Origin: Pollenia angustigena
Taxonomy: Eukaryota; Arthropoda; Insecta; Diptera; Polleniidae
Length of the DNA: 64,000 nucleotides
Assembly (NCBI GenBank): GCA_930367215.1
Contig: OV884059.1
Span: forward strand, 235,041,803-235,105,802
Direction: 5' to 3'
Shown: piece after piece, positions 1 to 11,710 of the stretch
Numbering within the stretch: the stretch's first letter is position 1
Layout: each line of letters opens with the position of its first letter
The notes under the pieces: model-generated
Told to the model about the DNA's origin: nothing
Seen by the model: the letters and a program-made list of their open reading frames with translations, nothing else
The model's database searches: none
Made by a program: the position numbers and the translations under genes

Positions 1-842
1 AAATACTTCATCAAACCTATGAAATTCCATTTAGACAATGAAAATTTTCATTTACCCAAGGAAAACTTTTTTATGAAAATGATTCATTAAATATATGAAG
101 CATTTTTCTTTCAGTGTAGTTTGATATCCGAATGGCAATTCTTTTTATACGCTACTCGTCTCTGGAATAAACTTCCATATGACTCTCAAGTTATAAGTAA
201 TGCACTTCAGTTCAAAAATTACATTATTTGCTTATTCAAATGAAGAAACTGTATTTTAGTTTTTTCCTTTTCTACGTGGTTATGTTAAATTAATTATTAT
301 ATGATTTTATACTTACAATGTTTAATTTAATTTTTTTGCTTATGTTTTTTTGCTTCCAATTTGAAAATATTTTAAATTGATTATAAATATGTAATATTTT
401 TATTTTATTACCCCCGTATTCACAAACGATTATTAAATTTAACAAACGTTTATTAAGGAAAATTTTCATAGTAAATTTGTTCTTTAAACCTTTATTAAAT
501 TTAAAATTTTTTTGTGAATACAGGCATTAGTTTTTAAGTTTTTAATAACAAAACCTGTAATTTTACAAAAGTTCAGTTCTATACTGCAATATGAGACTCT
601 AAGTGTGGATGGAACATCAAATAAAATAATAATAATAATAAGTAATAAACTATTGTACATTTTAAGGAAAACTACGATCCGCTTGCAATCTTATGCAGGG
701 TTGTACTACAAACTTTTTTTTTTTTTTTTATACATACATATGTATTTTATACATTATAATATCATTTCTTGGTTTGTTGAACTTAAAGGTAACATACTTA
801 TATAAATTAGAATTAGAATTGTTAAAAACATTTTCTCGACAG
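1..842. other. AT-rich stretch without a recognised gene
   Basis: I see no credible coding sequence here. It contains one 116-bp MITE (411-526), poly-T runs and a short ATACATATGT-type microsatellite near 730. It is presumably an upstream intron of the zinc-finger gene, because the first exon I can read (843-899) starts in mid-codon. Confidence 0.6.
411..526. mobile_element. 116-bp palindromic MITE, copy 1 (TTA duplication)
   Basis: The ends are inverted repeats (CCCCCGTATTCACAAA and TTTGTGAATACAGGCA). The inner sequence is a long imperfect palindrome built on AAATTTAATAA-type arms. TTA flanks both sides (408-410 and 527-529). A second element of the same length lies in the opposite orientation at 24824-24939. 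A 3-bp TTA duplication is usual for the PIF/Harbinger superfamily; that assignment is inferred. Confidence 0.8.
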
Positions 843-899
843 ATCTCCAAGTGAAAGTTTAAACGAAGACTGCGATAGTGATTATAGGATTGAACACAG
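843..899 (+). CDS. C2H2 zinc-finger gene, short upstream exon
   Basis: This 57-bp open segment follows a CTCGACAG acceptor and ends at CACAG before GTGAAT. It begins with the last base of a split codon, reads 18 codons, and leaves two bases (AG) that the next exon completes to AGC. The translation is acidic and serine-rich (begins SPSESLNEDCDSDY), as in the linkers of this protein. The 58-bp intron after it is a normal fly size. The first coding exon must lie upstream, perhaps outside the window. Support is phase agreement across three joins, not expression data. Confidence 0.55.
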
Positions 900-957
900 G
901 TGAATTAGCGGCTATAGTAATAAAAATCCGGCACTAAAGTATAAACTTTTATTTCAG

Positions 958-999
958 CTCTTCATCGTCAAATGAAAGCGTTAACGACAACATCAGCAG
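958..999 (+). CDS. C2H2 zinc-finger gene, 42-bp micro-exon
   Basis: A TTTATTTCAG acceptor precedes this segment and GTAAGT follows it, the best donor in the region. It is open in the frame set by the exon before it (SSSSNESVNDNIS) and leaves AG, completed to AGC by the first base of the long exon at 1066. The segment is low-complexity and serine-rich, so homology would add little; the case rests on splice signals and phase. The intron after it is 66 bp and ends in a slightly atypical AAG acceptor. Confidence 0.55.
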
Positions 1000-1065
1000 G
1001 TAAGTTTTTATTTATTTTTTTTTAATTGAACATTAAGAGAATTTTACTTATATGTATGTATAAAG

Positions 1066-2530
1066 CCAACCTGACCAACGAAAAATACCACAGCAACCAA
1101 CTACATTATCTTACGATGACAAAATCGATAAAGTTGGCAACAGTTTCCTTTGCCTCATATGCAAAAGAAAATTTACTCTACTACGATATTGTCGTCAACA
1201 TATTAAAAATATACATAATTGTTTAGAGCAGAATATAAACAACACACATTCGGACGATGCGGTGGATCCGAACGTAAGACGTTGGTTGTTTGGGGATCAT
1301 ATATACAGCAAGCCGACTGCTTGGCGTCTTGTGCAATGTAAGTTGTGTACCACAAATTTTAAAACAACTAAAGAACTTCGTATGCATTTGGAAAGTCATA
1401 GTGATGTGGACACTCTTCATAAGTTACAACTAACCGATAACATTGTTCAGTACATGTTTCCAAACATGTACAATTTAAACTCTATTAAGGAAAGCATATG
1501 CAAAGACATTCGTAAAAAGCAGTGGTTTAAATACTACACAGTGTTAAACGAATATTCCTATGAAATGTCTATTAGTGACACGGAAGTTGAAGATTTAGAA
1601 GAAGAAATTGCAGAGCGTGCCAAGAGATACAAGTGCGCTTTCTGTGCCAAAGGTTTTTCCTATAAATTCCAGGTTTTTCCCCATTTAAGAGACGCTCATG
1701 GCAAAGACGAAATTCCATTAAAATGTAGTCAATGCAAATTGGAATTTATCTCAATCAAAATGTACAAACAACACTTAGAAACCCACTGCCAAAATAAATA
1801 CAAAAGTTTGCTTTGTGCAAATTGTCCAGGAAAGTTCATTTGGCCAGAAAACATAAAAAATCACAACTGTGGAACCAACATATTAGCGACTTCGACAACG
1901 TCTACAGAAGATAAACCGCAAAAAAGTTTTGAAAATGATATTGATGGTATATCCAACTCAACAAAACCTATAATACGTTGTGGCCTTTGTGCGCAATCCT
2001 TTCAAAATCTTCAACACCTGCGTCAACACATGCTTTTGCATGCAGACGGCAAAACTGGAATTGACTTTAAAGACTGTAATTATGTCAGACAGTTTGAAAA
2101 ATTAGATTCAATAGATTTTGCGAAGCTGCAGAAGCAGATTCAAGATGCCTTTACTAAGTCTCAAATAAGTCGTTATTATCAAGCTGTCGATAAATTCGGC
2201 AACGAAATGGACATTTCCGATTCTGATACGGATAGTTCCACAGAAGACACTAACGAAGATAATAAAGAAACATTTTACGCATGTGATCTTTGTAAGGAAG
2301 AGTTTAAAAAACGAAAATATTTGTTAACCCACCAACAGACAGAGCACCCAGGTACCCTGCTGCCGTTTAGTTGCAAGGAGTGCCAGAAGCAATTTGTGAG
2401 TATTCATTTGTTGCAGCAACATCTAAAGAGGGAGTGCTTAAATGAACACCGACGACTAGCACCAACATGTGAATTTTGTAGCGCCCGTTTAATATGGCCT
2501 AGTAATATGTTAAAACACAAAGCGATCCAG
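1066..2530 (+). CDS. C2H2 zinc-finger protein, long exon with nine fingers
   Basis: A probable DNA-binding nuclear protein. The reading frame is open from the acceptor at 1065 and carries fingers with clear C-x2-C-x12-H spacing: the first at 1151-1216 (CLICKRKF, outside any simple ATG-initiated frame), then at about 1337, 1640, 1730, a C2HC type near 1820, then 1980, 2280, 2370 and 2468. The exon is internally duplicated: an acidic linker containing YEMSISD plus three fingers ending in FIWPENI recurs as a linker with NEMDISD plus three fingers ending in LIWPSNM. The ninth finger lacks its last histidine here. At 2531 a GTAACT donor follows CAG; reading through adds only V-T-stop. I infer that the exon splices in phase 0 to 25356. 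Spacing between fingers is irregular, unlike the TGEKP arrays of the last exon. Specific orthologue not recognised. Confidence 0.9.
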
Positions 2531-2699
2531 GTAACTTAAAAAATTATTTAAATTTAATTTTTTTTTTTTATTTGATTACACTACGTGACAAAATTTTAAC
2601 AAAGTCGTGACCAAATGAATCTGACAGCTAATCTTTATGTAAAATTTACCGCTGAATACGAATATGAAGTCAGAATTGTCAAAAGTAGAACAGTTTTTG

Positions 2700-3221
2700 A
2701 GATATTCCAAAATAACCATTATTTGTGTTTAAAAAAAAAAAATGGTGTGACTAAAATGCAAATATCTTCAAAAATTTTAAACGGATTATGTAATTCTTTT
2801 TTTCTAGTGAAAGGTTATAAAATTCCTTAAATAACCATGGATTGCAAGGGAAGATTGGTAAGAAATGACAGAGTTACAGGGGACAAAAGTTCAAGCTTCA
2901 TTGAAAATTTTATGATTTTGTTCAATTTTACTCTATTCAAGCTATTTTTATTTAACCAATAGATATTCCAAAATAACCATTATTTGTGTTTAAAAAAAAA
3001 AAATGGTGTGACTAAAATGCAAATATCTTCAAAAATTTTAAACGGATTATGTAATTCTTTTTTTCTAGTGAAAGGTTATAAAATTCCTTAAATAACCATG
3101 GATTGCAAGGGAAGATTGGTAAGAAATGACAGAGTTACAGGGGACAAAAGTTCAAGCTTCATTGAAAATTTTATGATTTTGTTCAATTTTACTCTATTCA
3201 AGCTATTTTTATTTAACCAAT
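2700..3221. repeat. 261-bp tandem duplication in the foldback left arm
   Basis: The block 2700-2960 is repeated essentially base for base at 2961-3221, starting AGATATTCCAAAATAACC and ending TTTAACCAAT. The right arm of the element has only one inverted counterpart, so the extra unit arose after the element formed. Confidence 0.9.
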
Positions 3222-3365
3222 GACTTAAAAATCCTAATGTTTTATTGCATGCGACATTAGATTATTTTAATATGAACATTTTGTGCCCAACAAGACATAG
3301 ATTGGTGCAAAAATGACAAAGCTACAGAAGATTTAGTAAATTAACCCACATAGAAATACAATAGT

Positions 3366-3772
3366 GGTATTCACACCGAACTTGTTAATTTGTTACTCGG
3401 TAGTTTGTTAATTTGTTAAAGTTACCAACTGTGAACGACCCCCTTTTTAAAACTTTGTTAGTCTGGTAACTTTCGTAGTAAAACAACTGATTTATTGTTC
3501 TGACACAATTTATTATTCTGGAAAAAATAAAACATGCCATGAGAAAGTGTAAATAAACAATTGTCAACCATTTAATTACTCATGCTTTGACACAAATAAC
3601 GTTTACTGACGGTAAGTAGTGAGTTACCAACTAACAACTATTTTATCAGGGGTGCCGTGTCGTTAATTTGTTAAATGTTAATACGGTAGCGCGTTAAATA
3701 TACAAAAACAAAATGCGTGTAAAAAAGTAACGATTAACGACTAACAAACTAACAAGCTATGTGTGAATTCAG
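3366..3772. mobile_element. Inner inverted-repeat unit nested in the foldback element
   Basis: GGTATTCACACCGAACTTG at the left is matched by an inverted AAGCTATGTGTGAATTCAG at the right, with GTTAATTTGTTA-type repeats inside both arms. It lies exactly between the two paired arms of the larger element, suggesting insertion into its centre. I could not settle its target duplication. Confidence 0.55.
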
Positions 3773-4350
3773 CTAATAGTTTTAAGCAATTTTTAATATT
3801 TATTTTTACTAAAAATTTAGCTTTTTATGTTTATTTGTTGTGGTTTAATTCAATTAATCTTCTGTAACTTTGTCATATTTGCACCGATCAGGATCCTATT
3901 GGGCACAAAATGTTCGTATTTAAATAGGCTAAAGTTTTAGTTTTTGGTTATTTGCATTTCAGTCACAGCATCTTTTTTGAAAACACAAATAACGGGTTTT
4001 TTTTTTGAATATCTCAAAAAATTTTCTACTTTTGACAATTCTGACTTCATATTCGGATTCAGCGGAAAATTTTACATAAAGATTAGGCGTCAAATTTATT
4101 TGGTCAAAAAATTGTCACGTAGTGTTATTAGCTTAAATTCTTCACCGTCAGAAACTGATAGTAAAATGAACAAGAACGCTTTATTCGACTGAACGTATCG
4201 AAATAATTTTTCAGTGTTGTACAGCAACACTGAAATAAAATTGCCTCCGAATCGAAAAAGTATTCGATGACGACTGCCTTCCGTAAACAACCTAAATGTA
4301 CATACATTGTACATAGCTGTACAGAATAAAAAAATATATATTCAAGAAAC

Positions 4351-4581
4351 CAGGGCTGTGGGGACGGAGTTGGAGAGTAGGAGTTGAGGTTTTTGCGGCA
4401 CGTTTAGCTAAATTTAACCATTTAAAAAGTACTTATTTAAAAAATAGAGTTTATAGTCAAATAATGAGCAGTCTCATATACATTTAGCATCAAGGTTAGA
4501 GTAGGAGTCGGAGTCGTACTTAAAAAATTTCAGCGGCTGGAGTCCGAGTTAAAACTATGTTTTGACGACTCCACAGTCCTG
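4351..4581. mobile_element. 231-bp hAT-like MITE
   Basis: The ends are CAGGGCTGTGGGGAC and, inverted, CAGGACTGTGGAGTC. Flanking 8-mers are CAAGAAAC (4343-4350) and CAAAAAAC (4582-4589), one mismatch. GGAGT motifs recur at both subterminal ends, as expected for transposase-binding repeats. An 8-bp duplication with CAG ends is the hAT pattern. Confidence 0.7.
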
Positions 4582-5276
4582 CAAAAAACTATAAACAAAA
4601 ATGTTTTTCAAGGAATTTCAGTGAAATATTAAAAATTTCGATATTTTTGCTCTATTTAGGTATTAATGTTAATTTAAAATTGAAATTAAATAATTATCTT
4701 AACGATTACATTTAGGAGGACTTTTTGAAAATTAAATGTGGGGGGTTTTTGAGGAAGAAAAAAAGTTACCTGGCAACACTGCGTTAGAATTTCACAGGAT
4801 CCTGAACAGGGATAATAATGTCGGTACAATTGTACTTTTTCAGTACTATGAGCATTGCAAAAGTACTGAAGTACTCCCATGACATGTTTAGTACATTTTA
4901 AAAAGCGATAGCTTTAACATTAAAACTGATTTTTGCAAAGAAATCGAATTTATGTCAATACTGTATCGAATTTAGTTCAGACAAATGATTTAATACAGTC
5001 TAATGAATCTTGTTTTTATAGTTTTAATTTAACAAAAAACGTATGTATGTAGAAATTTGGCACAAAGCTAATTTTCTACATTAATCGAACTTTAATCTCC
5101 TTTAAAAATAATAAGATTTTTCATGAAGTTGGTTAAAATTCTCGCAATCTGTGCAAACTGTGCATTTTTACGCCTTCGCAAATTAACTGTCAAAAATGTT
5201 ATGAGAAATCATTTACAAAAACTTCGTAAATTTGCCTACCAATTTTGAATCGTAAACTTGCACTGTTCAATTGTAC
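4582..5276. other. No gene; relic of a palindromic repeat
   Basis: Around 4813-4890 there is a CAGGGATAATAATG end followed by GTACAATTGTAC and AGTACTGAAGTACT palindromes. The same sequence occurs inverted near 33195-33270, so it is a dispersed repeat. Nothing else is recognisable. Confidence 0.5.
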
Positions 5277-5476
5277 ATTTATACAAACATATTTTTTATT
5301 GCTTACCGTTGTTTTCAACGACAAATTCAAATATTAATAAATCACATACAATAAATTCTTGCAATAATTTAAGCAAATTAGTATTTTAGCTTTATGCTTT
5401 CCACAAATTTGAAATTTTTTTTATATTTTTATTTGTTTTTAAATTTATTTTTGTAGTGACATTTCTTACAAACTCA

Positions 5477-5994
5477 GAGGGAGTTTACACCAAAGGGAAT
5501 TTATTGCAGGTGGTCTTAAAAGCCCTGCTGATATTAGCTAAAATCACTGTTGGATGTCAAAATTTTGTTTATCCTCTTTGTTTCTGTTTTGTTTTATTTC
5601 TGTTTTTGACATTATGCAATGATTTTACAAAAACAAATTGCTTGTGGTTTTTGTACGAATTGTACTTGTTGTAGTACCGAGATTACCTGAGATGAATTCG
5701 CCTTGGTTTACACGGAGTCTTTTCAGACATGTCTGTTTTGGCATTCTCTTTTGAATGTGCTTCCAAAAACCTATTGTCTTTTCACAATGTATTTCCAAAC
5801 ATGTCTGTTTTCATGTCTAATAGTCTAATATACACATACATACAAATTAAAAACATGAAAATTCTTACAAACAAACATGAAAACTCATTTCATGTCTGTT
5901 TGACAACCCCTCATTCTTCTCTACCCCGACCGCCTGCAAACAAAACAAACGTGTTTGTTAGACATGTCTGAATAGACACCGTGTAAACTCCCTC
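5477..5994. mobile_element. Inverted-repeat element, copy A
   Basis: GAGGGAGTTTACAC at the left matches GTGTAAACTCCCTC at the right. An inner pair, GGTTTACACGGAGTC with TCAGACATGTCTG and its inverse, lies at about 5705 and 5970. It may be one element or two nested ones. No coding sequence of its own. Confidence 0.5.
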
Positions 5995-6106
5995 CAACAT
6001 TAATAGTTTAAAATTACACAAAAAAGGCCTTCATAAAACGAGTCTCGAAAGTTTGCCCATTTGCACGAGGATAAGCTAGTTTTATGCGCATTAAACTGGT
6101 TGCTTA

Positions 6107-6249
6107 GTCTGGGTTCACACTATGAAAGTTTTCTTTCAGAAAATCTGAGTTTATTGGTGAGAGGGGAGAGAATAAAAGCATGTTCTCTTCCCCTCTCACC
6201 AATAAACTCGGACTTTCTGAAAGAAAACTTTCATATTGTGATCCCAGAC
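6107..6249. mobile_element. 143-bp hairpin MITE, copy A (TTA duplication)
   Basis: Nearly the whole element is one hairpin: GTCTGGGTTCACACTATG at the left pairs with the inverted right end, through CAGAAA and TTTATTGGTGAGAGGGG arms to a short loop near 6175. TTA flanks both sides (6104-6106 and 6250-6252). A PIF/Harbinger-type MITE by duplication length. Confidence 0.8.
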
Positions 6250-7456
6250 TTATGCCAGATCATCAGGAAACCTTTACCCAATAAACTTTAGAAAAGCTGA
6301 AAATATTAGATATGCAAACAAAACTGTGGAGTGAATGAGAATTACATTTTTGTTTGCAACAATATCAAAGCTTTAACAAAAAAACCAACAATAAACAGTG
6401 AGTTTATCTTTTCTTACAGTGGCAACATTGGAAACATATTTTTCCTTTTTCCAATAAACTTCGGGTTCTTAATCAGAATGAAGCCGATATTTATCGAAAT
6501 CTAAGAGTCCACTCAATTCATTATCAGGCTTTCTATCTCGTGACGCCTCTGTGTGCTCTGTGATGGATGGTAATAATTAAATTAAAAAAAAGAAAACATT
6601 TACTTGTTCTTTTTATTTTTTAAAAAAATATAATATCGCTCATTTTCTTCAGTAGTGTTCTTATTTAAAAACTACTATTTTTCAGAAGAGGCTTATAAAG
6701 TTTTTAATTAAAAATATTAAACGAAAAAATATCGTTCTTAACAGTGGTGGATTTACGCCTAGGCCCGTTAAGCCCGGGCCTAGGGCGGCATAATTTACAG
6801 GGAGCCAAAATTTAAACGTAAAAGAATCTAAGGGGAATTCAAATTCGAAATTGATTTGGCCAAGTTTTACTTTAAACGAATACGAAATTTATATTAAACT
6901 AGCATTTAACCTGCTACTTCGTTAGCGTCTCCTTTTCCTTCGTGAACATATTTTTATGTCAAAGTTTATTAAATGATTTAAAAAAATACCAAAAATAGTT
7001 ACGATTATCACCCCTTAAATGTTCGAATTTCGAAAAAGTACCAAATCTATATTCGTATTATTTTGATAAGTTTCGAATGTGGTATAAACTTTGCTTCTAT
7101 GTTTATTGGTTCAAAAAATAGATGGGGTGTCAAAAAAGTACCAAAATTCAGGTTTTACCCGCTTACTCCCTAATAGTGCCGAATTTCAAGAAAGTACCAT
7201 ACACCTGTATTACATTTTTCTTGTATCTCTTTTAGTTTTGGAGATATAAGGTTACCGAATTTTGCCGTTTTTAATCTTTTTTACCCCCTAAACATTCGAA
7301 TTTCTAAAATTCTCGTCTTAGTGGATCGGTTTGGGGAGTGACCAATGTCTGGTCAAAATTTCAAGTTTTTAGCTTCAGGCGTTAAGGCTGTGCGATGATG
7401 AATCACTCAGTGAGTAAGTCAATAAGTTTAAAATTATATATATATATAGATTATAC

Positions 7457-7835
7457 ATATCGTCGCAGGAATTAAAGAACGCTGTAACTAACAAAAAATC
7501 GAAAATACGTTTTTTTGCATAATTTTTATCAGAAAAAAATACTGCGTCGATTGGTCCCGACACCATATTTGTATGATGAAAAAAAATTCGCTTACGCAAA
7601 AAAATTAAAGCTGTAAGCCGCAGAATCAACGGGAATAATATACTTGACAGGAAATGTTTAGAGCCAATATATAAAGCGAGAAAAAATAAAAATACGTTTT
7701 AAAAATCATGTTTCTAAGTTGTATAGTTTTCGTGATATGAACTTTTTTTCTACTGTCTTTCATACAGGTTTTTTGGCTCTGGTGAATATTTTATGTTTTG
7801 TCAGTTACAGCGTTCTTTAATTCCTGCGACGATAT
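7457..7835. mobile_element. 379-bp MITE inside the hAT-like element, copy A
   Basis: ATATCGTCGCAGGAATTAAA at the left is inverted at the right end, with pairing over about 40 bp through GAACGCTGTAACT. The flanks are AT-microsatellite, which hides the target duplication. Confidence 0.7.
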
Positions 7836-8461
7836 ATTAATATAAAATAATAATGTATAGGTTTTTCAAAACTCGACGTCGAAATTTTCCACCACTCCAA
7901 GGCCATTTCAACGTGACTACATATTAAAAGTGTAAATAACCAAAAATCGCTTAACAAAAAATTTAATTTTAGGGTCTTTATATAGCGATAAAGTTTCGAC
8001 TATAGGTTAAAAAAAATTTAAAATTATTTAAAATGATTAATATTAAATTTAATAACATAGAACACGATACACAAAATCTTTAAAATATTTTGGCGATAAT
8101 TACAATTATGAGGTCAAAACTTGGTTTTTTTTTTGTAAAGTTTAGCAGCTTGGCGTTTTGTATTATAAAACTTTTACTCCGTAGAATTTCCACTCTCCCA
8201 AAAAACGTTATCTATATGAAGTTTATTTCCGAAAACGTGTTAATCAGTCCATTATCTAAAAATTTGTTAAGAAGAAGGTAAAATAACTCATATTTAAGGA
8301 AGAACCCCCTGGATATCGTTAACCTTCCTGCAATGAGTATTCCATTCATTTTTATTTCAAGCCTTAATCAAGAGCATCAAAATAACATATTAAATGTATT
8401 TTTTTGTGCACACTGGCTATAAAAATAAAAAATTATAACAATTTTTTTTTGTTTTACAAGG

Positions 8462-11400
8462 TTAGGTTAGGCTAAGAAGGGTTATGCGCCCAAGGGCAGT
8501 AGTAACATAGGGGGGCTTAACCCCCCTGTCCCTTACCGCTAAGTCCAGATTCGAACCCCCTCTCGCGAGTTCGTCAGCCACCTCATTTCCATCAACCATG
8601 CAGTGTCCAGGTACCCAACACAGCCTTACATTGAATGCCTCCATGAGTTCACCAAGAGCATTCCTACACCGAGCGACCAGGCACGATGGCGCCGTATAAT
8701 TTGTCAATGACCTAAGCGCCGCCTGACTATCGACGTAAATTGTCACCACAGATCCACCCACGATCTCAGCCTGGAAGACACTGCACTCATCGGGGAGTCT
8801 GAACGACCTTTTAACCTCGGTGTCCGCGAGGTTAAAAGGCACCAGTGCCGGTTTCCATCTTGGATCCATCCGTAAATACTGCCCACCCCTCAAACAGTCC
8901 ATTGGATCCACTCCAAATTTCCCTATCCGGGAACTATACTGGTGGTGTTGCACCGAAGTCCAGGGTCATAGTCTTATGATCCGAAATTCCCCCGAGAATA
9001 ATACCCTGATCAAGCAGACCCATCTCGTACAAAATTCTCGTGTGATCATCCCGCCTAGGTCTAACTAAAGAAGACTCGTAAAGTCTAAGTAAGTTCCTAG
9101 CTGCCACACTCCTCACATAATGCTCAATAGGGGATAGATATAGTAGGATGTCCAGCGCTGCCTGCGGAGTGCTTCTCCTTGCACCTGTGATGCCAAGAGA
9201 TGCACTTCTTTGAACCTTTCTGAACATCTTTCTATAGCTATCCACTCCCAACGCACCCCACCAAACAGTGCATCCATAGGTAAGTATAGGCCTAACAACC
9301 GATGTGTAAATCCAGTTTACCATATCCGGCCTCAGACCCCAGTTCTTACAAATGGAGTTCCTGCATGTGTAGTATGCATTGAGTCACCTTCTCACCCTCT
9401 CCTGAGTATTTCTCTTCCAAGACAGTTTGCAGTCCAGAAAGTTACCCAAGTAATTTGCTCCGTCCGATAGAGGCAACTCGACGCCATCTAGCACTGGCCC
9501 CCTAAATCCCTCTATCCTATACCTTCTGGTAAATAGCACCAGCTCAGTCAGGGTTAACACCCAATCCCCTATCCTTTGCCCATGCCGAGAGTTCGCCTAG
9601 CATCACCTGCATAATTTCCCCGATCGTGGACAGAAATTTTCCCCTGACCAGCAGAACTATGTCGTCCGCATAGGCAACAACTTTCCTGCCCATGGAATCA
9701 AATGACCCAAGAATCCCGTTGACCGCAAGCAACCACAGTAGAGGTGATAGAACCCCCCCTTGTGGTGTCCCGCTGGTAACCCTCCTCATCACATAACCCC
9801 CAGGCCCGAGTTTACAATCCTACTGCCAAGCATGCAGACTATCCACTCTACCAGAAAGTCCTCAACTCCCAACTCCAACAAAGAATCTCTAATCGCCCCA
9901 ATCCTAATGTCATTAAAAGCTCCCTCTATATCCAGAAACGCGGCGAGAGTATATTCCTTATGCCTCAGACCGTGCACAATACAACCCACCACCTCATGTA
10001 ACGCGCCCTCAACAGATTTACCCTTCAGGTAAGCATGTTGAGCGTTGCTAATAAGGCGGGTCTCAATATTACTCCTGAGGTAGAAATCTATTAGCCTCTC
10101 AAGAGTCTTCAACAAAAAAGAAGTCAAACTAATAGGTCTTAAATCCCCCGGCTTCGAGTGGCCAGCTTTACCAGCCTTGGGTATAAAAATCACCCTTCCC
10201 TCTCTCCACCCCCTAGGCAGATACCTCCTACTGAGGCACTTCTTGAATATATTCACCAGCAGAAATGATGTATCGTCCGGAATGTTGCAGAGCATGGCCG
10301 GAAAAATGCCATCCGGACCCTGTGATTTATATGGGTCGAAAATATTGACCGCCCACGCCAGCTTCTCACTTGTGACCATTTCCTCGACGCAGGCGGAAGT
10401 ATAATCCGATGTCATGGACATCACGTCCCATTGACCGTCGTACATACCTCCGGTTTCCCTGCACCCGGGAAAGTGCGTCTCCATAAGTAAGGTTAGGGCC
10501 TCAGAGCTAGACTCAGACCATGAGCCGTCATTCCTTTGGATGTAACCAAGGGCCTTAGGGTCCTTGGATAAAATCCGTCGGAATCTTGGCAACTGGTTGA
10601 CATTATCAATGGATGCACAAAATTGCCTCCATGATAGTCGCTTTGCCCTCTTCAGATCCGCCTTATACCTGTTGAACTGCACCCTGTGATTGTTCCAATC
10701 CTCTGGTGCTCTGGTAAGCTTGGCTCTGTTAAACAGTCTCCTAACCGTAGACCTTTGAACGTGAAGTTCCCTGGTCCACCATTTGGGCTGTTTATGCCTA
10801 CCCGGAAATGTAACCGGGCAAGACTGCTCATAGCTTTCCTTTAGAAGATGAGTAAACTTTTTCACAACACCCTCCAGATCAGTAAGCAGCAAGTCGCCCA
10901 AGGCCCTTTGCGCCAACCCACTTCGGACTCTTTCCTTAAAGGAGTCCCATTTTGTCCCCCTCGGGTTCCTAAATGGAGCAACCCCAGGTGGGTCAAAATT
11001 CAATGTGAAGGTGATACGACTATGGTCTGAAAAAGTACAGTCCGTTGCCACCCTCCAATCAACAACAAGTTGCTCGTCACGGTTCACTAATGTCAGATCT
11101 ATCACTGCCTGCCTATCCTTATTTCTGAACGTCGGCGTGTTACCCATATTACAGATAATAAGATTGTTAGTAGTTATAAAATCAAACATTAACTCACCCC
11201 CTTGTTTATGTCTGCACTCCCCCATTGGCTATGATGAGCATTGGCATCGCAGCCCAATACAAGAATTGCACCCCTCCTCCTTGCATATGACGTCAGTTCC
11301 CGCACCTCCGTGCCAGGTGGGTCCAACGCCTCGTACGGCATATACACCGAAGCCAGTGTAAGAGTGCGATTACCTTTGGCTTCTCCATTTACTACGGTCA

Positions 11401-11668
11401 AGTAACCGCACCTGAAAGAATGAGAGATGAGAAAATTCAATTCATTCCTCGCTAATATACACGTTCTTACGTTGTCCTCTGTGGACGGGATAAACAGAGT
11501 GTATCCCGCAACCCTTAAACCGCAAACCTTATTTTTATTAATCCAAGGTTCTTGGATTAGGCCTACGTTCGTCCGGGTGCTGGTGAGGAAGGTTGCTAGT
11601 TCGGCTGAGGCTGCTTCACAATGGTGCAGGTTTATTTGCACCACTAACAACCTCTTTGGTCCTGTCAT
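8462..11668 (-). pseudogene. LOA-like ORF2 (endonuclease, RT, RNase H), broken, copy A
   Basis: In order on the minus strand: AP endonuclease from 11668 (VQINLHHCEAAS, then LIQEPWINKNKV and GCDANAHHSQWGS); a shift in a G run near 11205; thumb and reverse transcriptase with FDPYKSQGPDGIFPAML and LAAFLDIEGAF; a second shift near 9790; RT catalytic VAYADDIVLL; a further break near 9540; then RNase H with IYVDSQAAL and WVPGHCMVDGNEVADELAR. The RNase H TDGSK motif is present only in another frame. At least four frameshifts make it non-functional. It stops short of the zinc-knuckle C-terminus seen in the relative at 46985. It is antisense to the host zinc-finger gene. The shifts are shared with copy B and predate the duplication. 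Confidence 0.9.
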
Positions 11669-11710
11669 GTATCGGATACCGGAACCTGACGTTACCTAAA
11701 CCAAACTTAA

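Larger units (their letters stand above)
2579..4124. mobile_element. Foldback element with long inverted arms (TTA duplication)
   Basis: The ends are CACTACGTGACAA and its inverse TTGTCACGTAGTG, flanked by TTA (2576-2578 and 4125-4127). Pairing continues inward: 2585-2720 is inverted at about 3960-4110, and 3250-3340 is inverted at about 3850-3930. The left arm carries an extra 261-bp tandem duplication and the centre holds a second inverted-repeat unit. No transposase is visible, so this is non-autonomous. Confidence 0.8.

Noticed and set aside
605..805. 66-codon frame as first exon of the zinc-finger gene
   Set aside because: The GTAACA donor at 789 leaves one base over, which does not fit the two bases required by the exon at 843; the peptide is low-complexity hydrophobic.
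8462..8480. TTAGG-TTAGG at the LOA 3' end as a telomeric repeat
   Set aside because: Only two units, located in a retroelement tail; flies of this group generally lack TTAGG telomeres, and short runs of this kind are common in LINE tails.
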